A DNA stretch of 64,000 bases from Streptomyces sp. NBC_01408 (GTDB lineage: Bacteria; Actinomycetota; Actinomycetes; Streptomycetales; Streptomycetaceae): positions 248,001 through 312,000 of the forward strand of contig NZ_JAPEPJ010000001.1 of assembly GCF_026340255.1 (NCBI RefSeq). Reading direction: 5' to 3'. Position 1 is the stretch's first letter; each line of letters starts with the position of its first letter. The notes under the pieces were generated by a model. It had not been told where the DNA came from. It searched no databases and worked only from the letters and a program-made list of their open reading frames with translations. A program made the position numbers and the translations under genes. Of this stretch, positions 25,414-33,953 are shown in pieces.

Positions 25414-28400
25414 TCAGGGCCCCGCCTCCAGGGCCCTCACCCGCGCGCGCAGCGCCTCGTACCGGCCCTCGGCGCCCGCGCCGAGCCGCGCCCACAGCTC
25501 AAGGGCGGAGCGGTACGCGTCCAGCGCCGCCCGGGGCCGGGCCAGCCGCTCCAGCACCTCGCCGCGCAGCTCCTGCACCCGGGCGGCCAGCTCGACGGCG
25601 ACCTCCCCACCCTCCTCCCGGTCCGCCTCCAGCGCGGCCCGCCAGGCCCGCCGGTAGGAGTCCGCCGCCCGGTCGAGGCGGTCCGCCGCCCGGGTGTGGC
25701 CGTGGATCTCCCGCTGGACGTCGCCGTGGTCCCGCCAGGCGCGGGCCTGCTCCAGGGGGCTGCGGCTCTGCCGGACGGCCAGCTCCAGCAGGTACTCCGC
25801 CTCCCGCAGGTCCACCACGTCGCCCTCGTACGCGTGCCGCATCCGGAGCCCGGTGGCGAGCCGCGCCAGCCGGTGCGCGGCCCGGGGGTCGGACTGCGGC
25901 ACCGCGGCCCGGCTCTCGCGGAGCACCCGTACGGCGGCTCCCGTGAAGCTCCGCCCGTCGGCGGCGCGCGCCCGGTCCAGGAGTACGTCGCCCCACTCGG
26001 GCAGCAGTTCCCCGAAGGCCTCCGCGTCCCGCGGGATCAGCCGCCGGGCACGGCCGTACGCCTCGGCCGCGCCCTCCAGGTCCACCGGGTCCCCGTCCCG
26101 TTCGTAGCGGGCGCGGCGCACCCGGGCCACGCCGAGCAGCGCCGCCACCCGCAGCTCCGGATCGCCGGCGGCCTCCTCCAGGGCCGTGGCGAGCTGCCCG
26201 GACGCCTCCTCCAGCCGGTCGGGCAGGTGGCGCAGCGCGGTGGCCCGCTCCACCCGGACCCGCGCCCGCTCCTCGCGCGGGGCCGCCGGGTCCACGGCCA
26301 GCCGGGCCGCGGCCTGTCCGGCCAGCTCCGTGCGCTCGGCCGGGTCCGGGGTGCGGGGCAGGAGGGCCAGCAGGACCCGGCCCAGGGCCAGGTGCAGTTC
26401 GGGGCCGGGCCGCGCGTCGGAGCCCGGGGTTGCGACGGGTGCCCCCGGGCCGGGTGCCCCAGGGTCGGGGTCGGGGTCAGGGGCGGGGCCCGCGAGGGGT
26501 TCCAGGGCGGCCCGGGCCTCCCGCAGCGCCCCCGGGTCGTCCCGCAGTTCGCTGAGCCGGATGAGGGTCTGGGCGCGCCGCACCGCGCAGTCCCGTCGCA
26601 GTGCGCCGCCGTCCGGGTCGGGGAGGGCGCCCGCCGCCGCGAACTCCCGGTCGGCCGCGGCCAGCAGCTCCGCGTCGGGTTCGGCCGCGAGCGCCCGTTC
26701 GTACAGCACCCGGCCCCGTACGAGCCGTGCCGCCGCCGTCCGCAGCCCGGTGACGGCCCGTTCGGCCTCGGCGAGCAGGTCCGGGTCGCGTTCGGCCGCC
26801 CACAGCCGCAGCAGTGCCCGGGCCAGCTCGGTCTCCGCCTCCTCGGGCGGGTCGTCGGCCCCGGCCGGGGCGGCGACGGCCCGGCGCAGCACCGCCACGG
26901 CCTCGTACAGCGCCCGGGTGTCCGTGTCGGCGTCCGCGTCCGCGAGCCGTTCCCGGGCGGTCCGTACCGCCCAGGCCCGGCCGGGCGCCGGGGCGGCGGC
27001 CACGGGCTCGCGCACCGCCGGACCCTCGCTCCGCGTGGGGCCCGGCAGGCCCGGGACGTCCGGCAGGTAGCGGCGTACGACCTTGGCCGACACCTGGGCG
27101 AAGGCCTGCGGGAGCGGTCCCGCGGGCACCCGCTCGGCGGCGTCCTGCGGGCCGTCACCGGCCTGGCCGCCCGGGTCCGCCGCCACGGGCGCCCCGGTCA
27201 GCTGGGAGACCGCGAGGGCGGGGAAGTTGCGCACGCCCCGCCCGAAGTGTGCCTGGACGTACTCCGAGCAGTGCTTCAGCACCAGCGCGGCCTCGTCCCG
27301 CCCGAGCGGTCCCAGCAGGACGTCCTGCACCCCTGGGACGAACTCGTACCACTGCCCGGGCTCCGGTCCGCTGCGCCGCAGCATCCCGCTGAGCAGCACC
27401 TCCGCCAGGTCGGACGGTTCGGAGTCCGGCAGCATGGTGCGCTGCACCAGCCGCATCACGGGCAGGGTCAGCGGCGCCGCCGACAGGTACACGGCCAGCT
27501 GGACGGCGCGTGGCGCGGCGGAGGAGCGGAAGCGCCGCACCAGTTCGAGCGGGGGCCGGACGGCCGCGGGCGGCGGCGCGGGGGCCGCCGGGTGTGCGGC
27601 CAGTACCCGGCCCACCTCGGCGGGTACCGGCCCGGTCCCGATCCCGGCGACGAGCCGGGCCCACGCGCCGAGTGCGGTGGCGCCGGGCGGCAGGACGGGC
27701 ACGGCGAGTCCGCCGGTGGGCCGTCCGGAGCGCGGCGGCCGGTCCGACCGGAACTTCAGCTTCCCTCCGCCGCCCTCGATCCGGGTGAGGGTGCCGCGTT
27801 CGGTCGGCAGCCAGCTGCGGCCCCACAGCCGCTGGGGCAGCGGCTGTACGACCATGCACGGGGTGCACTCGGCCCACCGGTACAGCAGCCGCTGCGCCTG
27901 GCCCTCCCGCCACAGCGGTCCGGTGCAGTCGGAGACCAGCATGGTCAGCGCGCGTCCGGTCGGGTCGCGCAGCTGGTCGCCGGAGCGCAGCCCGGGGGCG
28001 GCTACGGGGCAGCGCCCGAGCACCGGCGTGCCGTCGGCGAGCCGGTGCAGGTAGTGGACCCGCACGTCCCGGAAGGCGCCCAGCCGTTCGCACACGGAGC
28101 GCAGTTCCTCGAACATGTCGTGCCAGACCGCCATCGACGGGGAGGCGTCCATGACCAGCCGTGCGGTCGCCTCGCGGCGGGTGTCCGGGCGGAACACCGG
28201 GATGACCGTCCCGAAGGCCCGGGCGCTGGCCTCGGCGGTGGCCGCCTCGTCGAGCACCGTCCGGGCGGGCGGGACGGGCGGCCGGTGCCGCTGGAGGGCG
28301 CGCAGGGCCCGCTGGATGTCGAGGATCCGGGGCAGGGCGGCGGCCCGGGGGACGCGTACGGGCACTCCGGGATCCTCCGGCAGCTCCCCCTCGGCCGCCG

Positions 28401-28674
28401 CGGTACGGCGTGCTCCGGCGGCATAGAGCCTGACCGGGTCCTCAGCCTCCGGCTCCGGCCCGGGCTCCCCGCCCACGGGCTCCGCGGGCAGGCTGACGGG
28501 ACCGTCGGCCTCCGTCTCCTGGCCGGGCTCGTCCGTCCCCGCCGCGAACGGCCCGGACGCGGTCGGCCCGGGCCCGTGGATCTTCCCGGCCAGCCACAGG
28601 GCGTCGGCGAGCTCCTCGGCCGTCGGATCGATCCCGGCGGCGCGCAGCAGGGCGGCCAGTTCGCGGATGGGCAC
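25414..28674 (-). CDS. vWA-TPR protein with SAV_2336-type N-terminus
   Basis: A 1086-residue cytoplasmic protein starting with GTG at 28674, 6 nt after the MoxR stop, with GAGGTGAGGGG as Shine-Dalgarno. Residues 1-32 (IRELAALLRAAGIDPTAEEL) match the SAV_2336 N-terminal helical domain. A von Willebrand A domain follows with the MIDAS start LVMDASPSM (Asp176, Ser178, Ser180) and MLVSDCTGPLW. Residues from about 550 to 1080 are helical repeats of TPR type. Proteins of this layout accompany MoxR ATPases and trypsin/VMAP-like proteins in actinobacterial conflict systems. It probably acts as a substrate-presenting or scaffold partner of the MoxR ATPase. Confidence 0.85.
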   Translation of the reverse strand: MPIRELAALLRAAGIDPTAEELADALWLAGKIHGPGPTASGPFAAGTDEPGQETEADGPVSLPAEPVGGEPGPEPEAEDPVRLYAAGARRTAAAEGELPEDPGVPVRVPRAAALPRILDIQRALRALQRHRPPVPPARTVLDEAATAEASARAFGTVIPVFRPDTRREATARLVMDASPSMAVWHDMFEELRSVCERLGAFRDVRVHYLHRLADGTPVLGRCPVAAPGLRSGDQLRDPTGRALTMLVSDCTGPLWREGQAQRLLYRWAECTPCMVVQPLPQRLWGRSWLPTERGTLTRIEGGGGKLKFRSDRPPRSGRPTGGLAVPVLPPGATALGAWARLVAGIGTGPVPAEVGRVLAAHPAAPAPPPAAVRPPLELVRRFRSSAAPRAVQLAVYLSAAPLTLPVMRLVQRTMLPDSEPSDLAEVLLSGMLRRSGPEPGQWYEFVPGVQDVLLGPLGRDEAALVLKHCSEYVQAHFGRGVRNFPALAVSQLTGAPVAADPGGQAGDGPQDAAERVPAGPLPQAFAQVSAKVVRRYLPDVPGLPGPTRSEGPAVREPVAAAPAPGRAWAVRTARERLADADADTDTRALYEAVAVLRRAVAAPAGADDPPEEAETELARALLRLWAAERDPDLLAEAERAVTGLRTAAARLVRGRVLYERALAAEPDAELLAAADREFAAAGALPDPDGGALRRDCAVRRAQTLIRLSELRDDPGALREARAALEPLAGPAPDPDPDPGAPGPGAPVATPGSDARPGPELHLALGRVLLALLPRTPDPAERTELAGQAAARLAVDPAAPREERARVRVERATALRHLPDRLEEASGQLATALEEAAGDPELRVAALLGVARVRRARYERDGDPVDLEGAAEAYGRARRLIPRDAEAFGELLPEWGDVLLDRARAADGRSFTGAAVRVLRESRAAVPQSDPRAAHRLARLATGLRMRHAYEGDVVDLREAEYLLELAVRQSRSPLEQARAWRDHGDVQREIHGHTRAADRLDRAADSYRRAWRAALEADREEGGEVAVELAARVQELRGEVLERLARPRAALDAYRSALELWARLGAGAEGRYEALRARVRALEAGP

Positions 28675-28680
28675 GGCCCC

Positions 28681-29760
28681 TCACCTCGGTCGGTCGAGGC
28701 GCTGGATGAGCAGGTCCGCGAGGTCCTCCCGGGTGGGCGGGGCGGCGTAGTGGGTGAGGTACACGGCGTTGAGCAGCTGGTCGGCGGCGACGAGCTCGGT
28801 CTGGGAGCGGCTGAGGAACTCCCGGATCAGGTCGGCCCCGAGCCGGGCGGCCTCGTCGCCGAGGTGTGCCCGGACCATGGTGGCGAGCCGTTTCTCGCCC
28901 GGCTGGCCGAGTTTGAGCTGGATGCAGCGCCGCAGCAGGGCCGCCGGGAAGTCCCGTTCCCCGTTGCTGGTCAGGATGATGAAGGGGAAGGCCCGGCAGC
29001 GGACCCGGCCGCCGTGGACGGTCGCCTTGGCCCCGTCGTCGGTGAGCACCCGTACCGCGGGCTCGGTGTCCGCGACCCGTTCCAGTTCCGGGAGCGCGAA
29101 CTCCCCTTCCTCCAGCACGTTCAGCAGGTCGTTCGGCAGGTCGACGTCGCTCTTGTCGAGTTCGTCGATCAGGAGCACGCGCGGGCGGGCGGTGGGCAGC
29201 AGGGCGGTGCCCAGCGGCCCGAGCCGGATGTACTTGCCGATGCCGGGCGCCCCGCCGGGTGCCCCGCCGCCGGCCGCGATCTGCACGTCCTGGAGCCGGG
29301 CGAGGGCGTCGTAGCGGTAGAGCCCGTCCTGGAGCACGGTCCGCGAGACCACCGGCCAGCGCAGCACCCGCCCCAGTTTCAGCTCGTGGGCGACGGCGTG
29401 CGCGAGGGTGGACTTGCCGGTGCCGGGGTAGCCCGTCACGAGCAGCGGCCGCCGCAGGTACAGCGCGGCGTTGACGGCGTCCAGCTCCTCGGGCTCCGGC
29501 CGGTGCAGTTCGGCGGCCTGCCGGTGCGCCCCGAGGCGCCGGGCGATGGCGCCGTCGGCGGCGCCGGCCTCCCCCGCCGGGCCACCCGCCGGGTCACCCG
29601 CCGGGCCACCCGCCGGGTCACCCGCACCGCCGCCCGCACCGCCGCCCGCACCGCCGACCGGCCCGCCGTCGAAGTCCCGCCACGGCGGCGGATCGGGCAG
29701 GGCGTCGATCCCGTCGTGGGGTTCGCCGACACCCCGGTAGATCAGCCACTCGTCGTTCAT
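28681..29760 (-). CDS. MoxR-type AAA ATPase
   Basis: A 359-residue AAA+ ATPase. Walker A is GYPGTGKS (110-117), Walker B VLLIDELDK (195-203), sensor 1 FIILTSNGERDF, arginine-finger region LLRRCIQLKLGQP, followed by the small C-terminal lid ending LADLLIQRL. MoxR ATPases remodel protein complexes, usually with a vWA partner, encoded here 6 nt downstream. Residues 31-66 are an odd Gly/Ala/Pro repeat (GGAGGG, then GDPAGGPAGDPAGGPAG), matching a short DNA tandem repeat at about 29.58-29.66 kb. The ATG at 29760 follows GGAGGGAG. It starts 22 nt after the protease gene. Confidence 0.9.
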   Translation of the reverse strand: MNDEWLIYRGVGEPHDGIDALPDPPPWRDFDGGPVGGAGGGAGGGAGDPAGGPAGDPAGGPAGEAGAADGAIARRLGAHRQAAELHRPEPEELDAVNAALYLRRPLLVTGYPGTGKSTLAHAVAHELKLGRVLRWPVVSRTVLQDGLYRYDALARLQDVQIAAGGGAPGGAPGIGKYIRLGPLGTALLPTARPRVLLIDELDKSDVDLPNDLLNVLEEGEFALPELERVADTEPAVRVLTDDGAKATVHGGRVRCRAFPFIILTSNGERDFPAALLRRCIQLKLGQPGEKRLATMVRAHLGDEAARLGADLIREFLSRSQTELVAADQLLNAVYLTHYAAPPTREDLADLLIQRLDRPR

Positions 29761-29782
29761 GGGTGCTGCTCCCTCCTGCCGG

Positions 29783-31855
29783 TCACAGGTCGCCCTGGAG
29801 CGGCTCGTCCTCGGGCAGGGCCCGCGCCGGGTCGTCCCACACGAGTGCGGTGCCCGCCGCCCAGTACGCGTCCGGGTCCGCGCCGTACGCCCGCCCCCGC
29901 AGTGCCTGGAGCCGCAGCGGCAGCACCTGTGCCCGGCCCGCGTCGGCCAGTTCCTCCCGCAGCCCCCGGTGGAACGGCGCGCACGACTCGCCCGGGTCCG
30001 CCGGGGGCCGCCTGCACACCACCACTCCGTACCCGGCCTGCCGGACCGCATGCAGCGACCCCAGCGTGGGCTCCAGCGCGGCGGCCCGGCAGTGCACCGG
30101 CACGGTGTTGTCCGCCAGCCCCGCGAGCCACTGCGCCGAGGGGCTGCGCGGGCGGCCCCGTACGCAGTCGGCCCGTTCGTCCAGTAACGGCCCGCCCTGG
30201 ACCCGCGCCCACCGCACGGCCGCCTCGGGGGCTCCGCCGCCCACGGGATGGCGCAGCACCACGGGCCGCTGCACCCCCAGCGGCACCCCGCCCACCAGCG
30301 CCCACTCGTCCACCGCCAGCCCGAACAGCTCCGGCTCCACGGCGACTTCGAGCAGGGCCGCCGCCTCGTGCGTGTCGCAGCGCCGGAAGGCCTCGGCGAG
30401 CGGGGCCCGCAACGCCTCCGGCAGCCGGGCCGGGCTGACCCGTACACCGGAGTCCACCGGGGTGACCCGGCCCGGGCGCGCCGGGCCGGCGAGTACCGAG
30501 ACCCGCCAGTCGAAGACCTCCTCCCAGCCGTGCGCCCACACCTCCAGCAGCACCGAGGCCCCCGGCGGCAGTCCGCCCGCGGTCCGCGCCGGACCGTGTG
30601 CCGCGCGGCCGGCCGAGGCCCGGCGGCGGCGGGCCCGTTCCGCCAGACCCCGCTCGTGCCGCTCGCCGAGCTCCCGCCGCAGCGGCCGCCAGAGCCGCTC
30701 GGCCGTGGCGCGCACCCAGTCCCACAGCTCCTCGTCCGCGCCGGGCGTGGGCGGCTCCCGGTGGTCGGCCACGCTCACGTCCGTCGCGTACCGGAGCATC
30801 GCCGCGGCCTCCCCGGCCCCGCCGGGCGGGTCGTACAGCAGGCCGAGTCCGTCGCGCCAGCTCAGCGGGGCCGGCGGATGCGGATCCGGCTCCTCGCCGC
30901 GCGCGGCCTCCACCAGGGCCCGTACGACCTCCGAGGAGCCGGGCGGGGGCAGTTCGGCGAGCAGCCCGCCCAGGGTGGTGCGTTCGCCGGGGGTGAGCCG
31001 GCCGCGGCCGCCGTACGGGTCGCCGTCCGGGGCGGGCAGTTCGCCGTGGGCGTCGGTCCAGGTCCGGCGGGTGTTGAGGTCGCTGAGGTGCTGGTCGTAG
31101 TGGTGCAGGTCGTGGGCCTGCATGACCCGGCGGTAGAGCCCGGTCTGGCCGCGGCCGGCCGTGGGCAGGGTGCGCAGCTGCACGACGGAGACGGCCAGCC
31201 CGCCGCCGCCCGTGTTCCGCCGGGCCTTGACCACGCCGACGACCTCGCCGCGCGCCAGGTCCACGACGGGGCCGCCGGACATGCCGGGGTCGATCTCGTC
31301 GTCGTCGCCGAGTCGGATGGCCGCGCCGTTGCCCGCGGTGCCGCGCAGCCGGGTGGTGCGGCCGGTGATCTCGGGGGTGCCGAGGTCCTCGGTGCAGCCG
31401 AAGTACGCGACTTCGTCGAAGCGGGGTCTGGATCGGTCGGTCAGCCAGACGCAGGCGTGCGAGACGGGGGCGAGGACCCGGACGAGGGCCAGGTCGGGCA
31501 GGTCCCACAGGGCCCGCCGGGCGGGGCGGCGCTCGTCGAGCCGCTCCGGCAGGACGCATTCCACGCGCCCGGTGACGGTCCCGGTGGCCGCCTCGTTCCC
31601 GGCGTACCTGCCGGACTGGAAGGTGATGCCGACCTCGCGCCCGGTCAGCCGCACGGCGGCACCCCCTTCACCGACCACGTGGGCACACGTCAGGACCCAG
31701 CCCGGGGCGATGAAGAAGCCACTCCCCCAGGTGGGTCCGGTCCCAGCGGTTCCATACCCGTCCGGCGGGGCGTGGACGCGTACGGTCGCCGCTTGGACGA
31801 GGGGTTCCAGGAGCTCGAAGGCGCGCGCCGAGCCGGTCGTGCGCCCCTCCGTCAT
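29783..31855 (-). CDS. Trypsin-like serine protease fused to a VMAP-like C-terminal domain
   Basis: A 690-residue protein without a signal peptide, so the protease is cytoplasmic. Catalytic triad: His59 in VLTCAHVV, Asp121 in DLPDLALVRV and Ser193 in PGMSGGPVV. The middle (about 280-440) is Arg/Pro-rich and helical. The C-terminal region (about 450-690) has LLEVWAHGWEEVFDWRVSV, VEPELFGLAVDEWAL and QAGYGVVVCRRPP, as in VMAP (vWA-MoxR-associated protein) families. It heads the seven-gene leftward block, so expression of the whole conflict system probably starts here. In such systems the protease is thought to be the effector held inactive until the MoxR/vWA machine signals. ATG 31855. Confidence 0.87.
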   Translation of the reverse strand: MTEGRTTGSARAFELLEPLVQAATVRVHAPPDGYGTAGTGPTWGSGFFIAPGWVLTCAHVVGEGGAAVRLTGREVGITFQSGRYAGNEAATGTVTGRVECVLPERLDERRPARRALWDLPDLALVRVLAPVSHACVWLTDRSRPRFDEVAYFGCTEDLGTPEITGRTTRLRGTAGNGAAIRLGDDDEIDPGMSGGPVVDLARGEVVGVVKARRNTGGGGLAVSVVQLRTLPTAGRGQTGLYRRVMQAHDLHHYDQHLSDLNTRRTWTDAHGELPAPDGDPYGGRGRLTPGERTTLGGLLAELPPPGSSEVVRALVEAARGEEPDPHPPAPLSWRDGLGLLYDPPGGAGEAAAMLRYATDVSVADHREPPTPGADEELWDWVRATAERLWRPLRRELGERHERGLAERARRRRASAGRAAHGPARTAGGLPPGASVLLEVWAHGWEEVFDWRVSVLAGPARPGRVTPVDSGVRVSPARLPEALRAPLAEAFRRCDTHEAAALLEVAVEPELFGLAVDEWALVGGVPLGVQRPVVLRHPVGGGAPEAAVRWARVQGGPLLDERADCVRGRPRSPSAQWLAGLADNTVPVHCRAAALEPTLGSLHAVRQAGYGVVVCRRPPADPGESCAPFHRGLREELADAGRAQVLPLRLQALRGRAYGADPDAYWAAGTALVWDDPARALPEDEPLQGDL

Positions 31856-31973
31856 CCGCGCCCCCCGCTCGTGAGACGTCCAGGCTAGCGTCGGCGGCGC
31901 CGCGGGCGGGAGGCATCTCCGCGCCGCGGATTATCCTGGCGGGAAACACCCCCATCACGGCACGGAGCCCGAC

Positions 31974-32162
31974 TTGTACTTCACCGATCGCGGCATCGAG
32001 GAGCTGGAGAAGCGGCGCGGCGAGGAGGAGGTCACCTTCGAGTGGCTCGCCGAGCAGCTGCGCACCTTCGTCGACCTGAACCCGGACTTCGAGGTCCCGG
32101 TGGAACGCCTGGCCACGTGGCTGGCCCGCCTGGACGACGAGGACGACGAGGACGACGAGTGA
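31974..32162 (+). CDS. DUF6104 family small acidic protein
   Basis: A 62-residue protein starting with TTG at 31974 behind CGGAG. The sequence MYFTDRGIEELEKRRGEEEV, then TFEWLAEQLRTFVDLNPDFE, is highly conserved in Streptomyces, and the C-terminus is a run of Asp/Glu. Function is unknown. It is divergent from the protease gene (about 118 nt between starts). A strong terminator follows at 32234. Confidence 0.8.
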   Translation: MYFTDRGIEELEKRRGEEEVTFEWLAEQLRTFVDLNPDFEVPVERLATWLARLDDEDDEDDE

Positions 32163-32233
32163 GCGGCATGTGAGAACAGCCGCCATGTGAGAACAGACGA
32201 GAACGGCCTGGACGGGATCAGGCGGCCTTGCAG

Positions 32234-32269
32234 GGCCCCAGTCGGTGCGCGTACGCACCGCCTGGGGCC
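32234..32269. terminator. Bidirectional terminator between DUF6104 and methyltransferase genes
   Basis: GGCCCCAG-T-CGGTGCG (32234-32249), loop CGTA, CGCACCG-C-CTGGGGCC (32254-32269): a 15-bp stem with one T:C mismatch. It lies between convergent genes. Confidence 0.85.
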
Positions 32270-32280
32270 GCAGGGAGCGC

Positions 32281-33390
32281 TTACCAGACCTTCGCGACCA
32301 CGTTGCCCGGTTCGCCGCGCCAGACCACTCCCCCGGTCTCGGACGCGGTCATGCCGAATTGATCACGGCCAGGCCGGCCAAGCCTCTGCCAGGACGTGCA
32401 GGCGTTCTCCACCTCGGTCCACAGCTTACGCGGGCCGTACTGCTCGGTGACGAACTCCTCCGCGCCGGCGGTGAACTCGACGGTCGCCCAGGACTTCCGG
32501 TCGTTGGCCAAAAGCCAGTAGGTCGCCTCGTCCGGCGCTTCGTCGCCGCCACCGTGGAGCTGCCCCCAGACCCCGGGAACGTGCAGCCCGATCCAGAACT
32601 CGGCGTCGCCCTGGTGGTGGATGTCGTACGGGCTGATGTGGGTGGTGCCCTCCTCCCCCTTCTCTGCGTGGTAGACATCCGAGATGGCGGCGTGCCGGTT
32701 GCGCTGCTGGCGGGCCCACATGAAGTCGGGGTTCCCGCTGAACCGGCCGATGCCGCGGCCGCCCGAGACGTCGAGGGTCACGTACGAGTACGAGTGGAAC
32801 GCGTTCCCGAACGGAGCGACGATCCGGCCTCCGTCCTTCACCTGCCCGAGCAGAGTGCCCGGGATGGCCTCCAGGGAGCACGTGGCGATCACCTTGTGGA
32901 AGGGTGCCCGGTCCGGGCTGCCCTTGAGGCCGTCGCCGTGGAGAACCGTCGGGCTGTACCCCGCGAGACGGAGGTTCTGCCGGCCTTCGCGGTACAGGTC
33001 CCCGTCGAACTCGACGGTCGTCACCTGCTCGTCGCCAAGCTGCTGGCACAGCCAGGCTGCCATGTAGCCGGTGGCCGTGCCGATCTCGAAGACCTTGTCC
33101 CCGGGCTGGATGTGCGCCAGGGCGAGGATTTCGAGCATGGCCGACGGCTTCGACGAGGACGACGTCGGCATTCCCGGGCCCTCGGGCGCCCCGTCGTCGT
33201 ACTGCGTGACCAGGGGGGTGTCCGAGTAGACGGCGGCGGCCCAGCCGGCGGCGTCGGTGAAGCGGTCCAGGTCCTGCGTCTTGTCGGGGATGAACATGCC
33301 CCGGTCGACCGCCCGGACCGTTGCCGCCCAGTCGGGCGGCAACGTCCCGGCCTCCTCCAGGACCTGGACGAGGTATTGCTGGGTGCGCAC
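32281..33390 (-). CDS. PCMT-like SAM methyltransferase of the RiPP-associated type
   Basis: A 369-residue enzyme starting with GTG at 33390 behind GAGGGG. Residues 1-60 carry RAVDRGMFIPDK, the entry typical of protein-L-isoaspartate methyltransferase folds. The SAM motif is VFEIGTATGYMAAWL (near residue 115), with TTVEFDGDL and VLHGDGLKG following. A C-terminal extension has WLLANDRKSWATVEF and RKLWTEVENACTSWQ, like methyltransferases that accompany ATP-grasp peptide maturases. No ATP-grasp gene is here. A 43-codon ORF ends 11 nt upstream and could encode its substrate. It is the last gene of a leftward operon. Confidence 0.8.
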   Translation of the reverse strand: MRTQQYLVQVLEEAGTLPPDWAATVRAVDRGMFIPDKTQDLDRFTDAAGWAAAVYSDTPLVTQYDDGAPEGPGMPTSSSSKPSAMLEILALAHIQPGDKVFEIGTATGYMAAWLCQQLGDEQVTTVEFDGDLYREGRQNLRLAGYSPTVLHGDGLKGSPDRAPFHKVIATCSLEAIPGTLLGQVKDGGRIVAPFGNAFHSYSYVTLDVSGGRGIGRFSGNPDFMWARQQRNRHAAISDVYHAEKGEEGTTHISPYDIHHQGDAEFWIGLHVPGVWGQLHGGGDEAPDEATYWLLANDRKSWATVEFTAGAEEFVTEQYGPRKLWTEVENACTSWQRLGRPGRDQFGMTASETGGVVWRGEPGNVVAKVW

Positions 33391-33401
33391 GAGGTGCCCC
33401 T

Positions 33402-33533
33402 CTACTTCGTCTTGGGCGGCGTCTGCGGGTTCGCGGGCGGGGTCCTCGGCGGCGGGGTGACGTTCGGCGGCTTGTCCCGGTGGCCGTCCGACGAGGCGGT
33501 GTCCGGCTTCCCGGAGTGCTTCGTACGAGGCAT
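33402..33533 (-). CDS. 43-residue Pro/Thr/Lys-rich peptide upstream of the methyltransferase
   Basis: ATG at 33533, TAG at 33404-33402, with only 11 nt to the methyltransferase start. The product begins MPRTKHSGKPDTASSDGHRD and ends PPRTPPANPQTPPKTK: disordered, basic, rich in Pro/Thr/Lys, with no Cys. Position and size fit a RiPP-type precursor or a translational leader for the methyltransferase. It contains no FxLD or known graspetide core, so assignment to a described precursor family fails. Confidence 0.45.
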   Translation of the reverse strand: MPRTKHSGKPDTASSDGHRDKPPNVTPPPRTPPANPQTPPKTK

Positions 33534-33590
33534 GGCTGGTTCCCTCTCGGTCCGTTGTGCAGGATGCCCGCTCCCCGGTAGGGGCGGGAG

Positions 33591-33953
33591 TCAGAGAGTG
33601 TCGGCGATGTCGTCGAGGACGGCGCGCGCGGCAATGAGGAGCGGTGTCAGTTCGAGGACGCGGGAGACGAGGGCCTCCTCCGCGTCCCCGTCGAAGTGGT
33701 TGCTGCGTAGCCAGCACAGTTGCGGGTCGTGGTGGACGGACCACGCGAAGTAGCAGAGCCGACAGTCCGCCATCGGGCCGCCGTACATGATCTCGATCGG
33801 CGCGAGTTGCCCGCAGCCGTCGCAGCGCATCCTTGTTTGCGTGCACGCGCCATCGCGGTGAGCGTCGGACGCCTCGACCTTGAGCGTCAGCCGGTGAAGG
33901 TCGAAGGCCTCCCGCTCCGTCTTGGGCGGGTCGTCCCGCTCGGAGGCCGTCAC
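33591..33953 (-). CDS. Small zinc-ribbon protein, 120 residues
   Basis: GTG at 33953 overlaps the upstream stop (GTGA), so it is translationally coupled. Two CxxC pairs, CDGCGQLAPIEI and DCRLCYFAW, in the centre (about residues 43-70) predict a zinc ribbon. The C-terminal helix ELTPLLIAARAVLDDIAD is amphipathic. No enzymatic motif is seen. It is the second gene of the operon that ends in the methyltransferase; its role is unknown. Confidence 0.65.
   Translation of the reverse strand: MTASERDDPPKTEREAFDLHRLTLKVEASDAHRDGACTQTRMRCDGCGQLAPIEIMYGGPMADCRLCYFAWSVHHDPQLCWLRSNHFDGDAEEALVSRVLELTPLLIAARAVLDDIADTL

Noticed and set aside
23299..30438. 2379-codon open frame on the plus strand across the FxSxx block
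   Set aside because: Composition is Gly/Arg/Pro noise; every part is better explained by the minus-strand genes with intact motifs.
33402..33533. Assignment of the small peptide as an FxLD lanthipeptide
   Set aside because: It contains no Phe-x-Leu-Asp motif and no cysteine, and no lanthipeptide synthetase is nearby.
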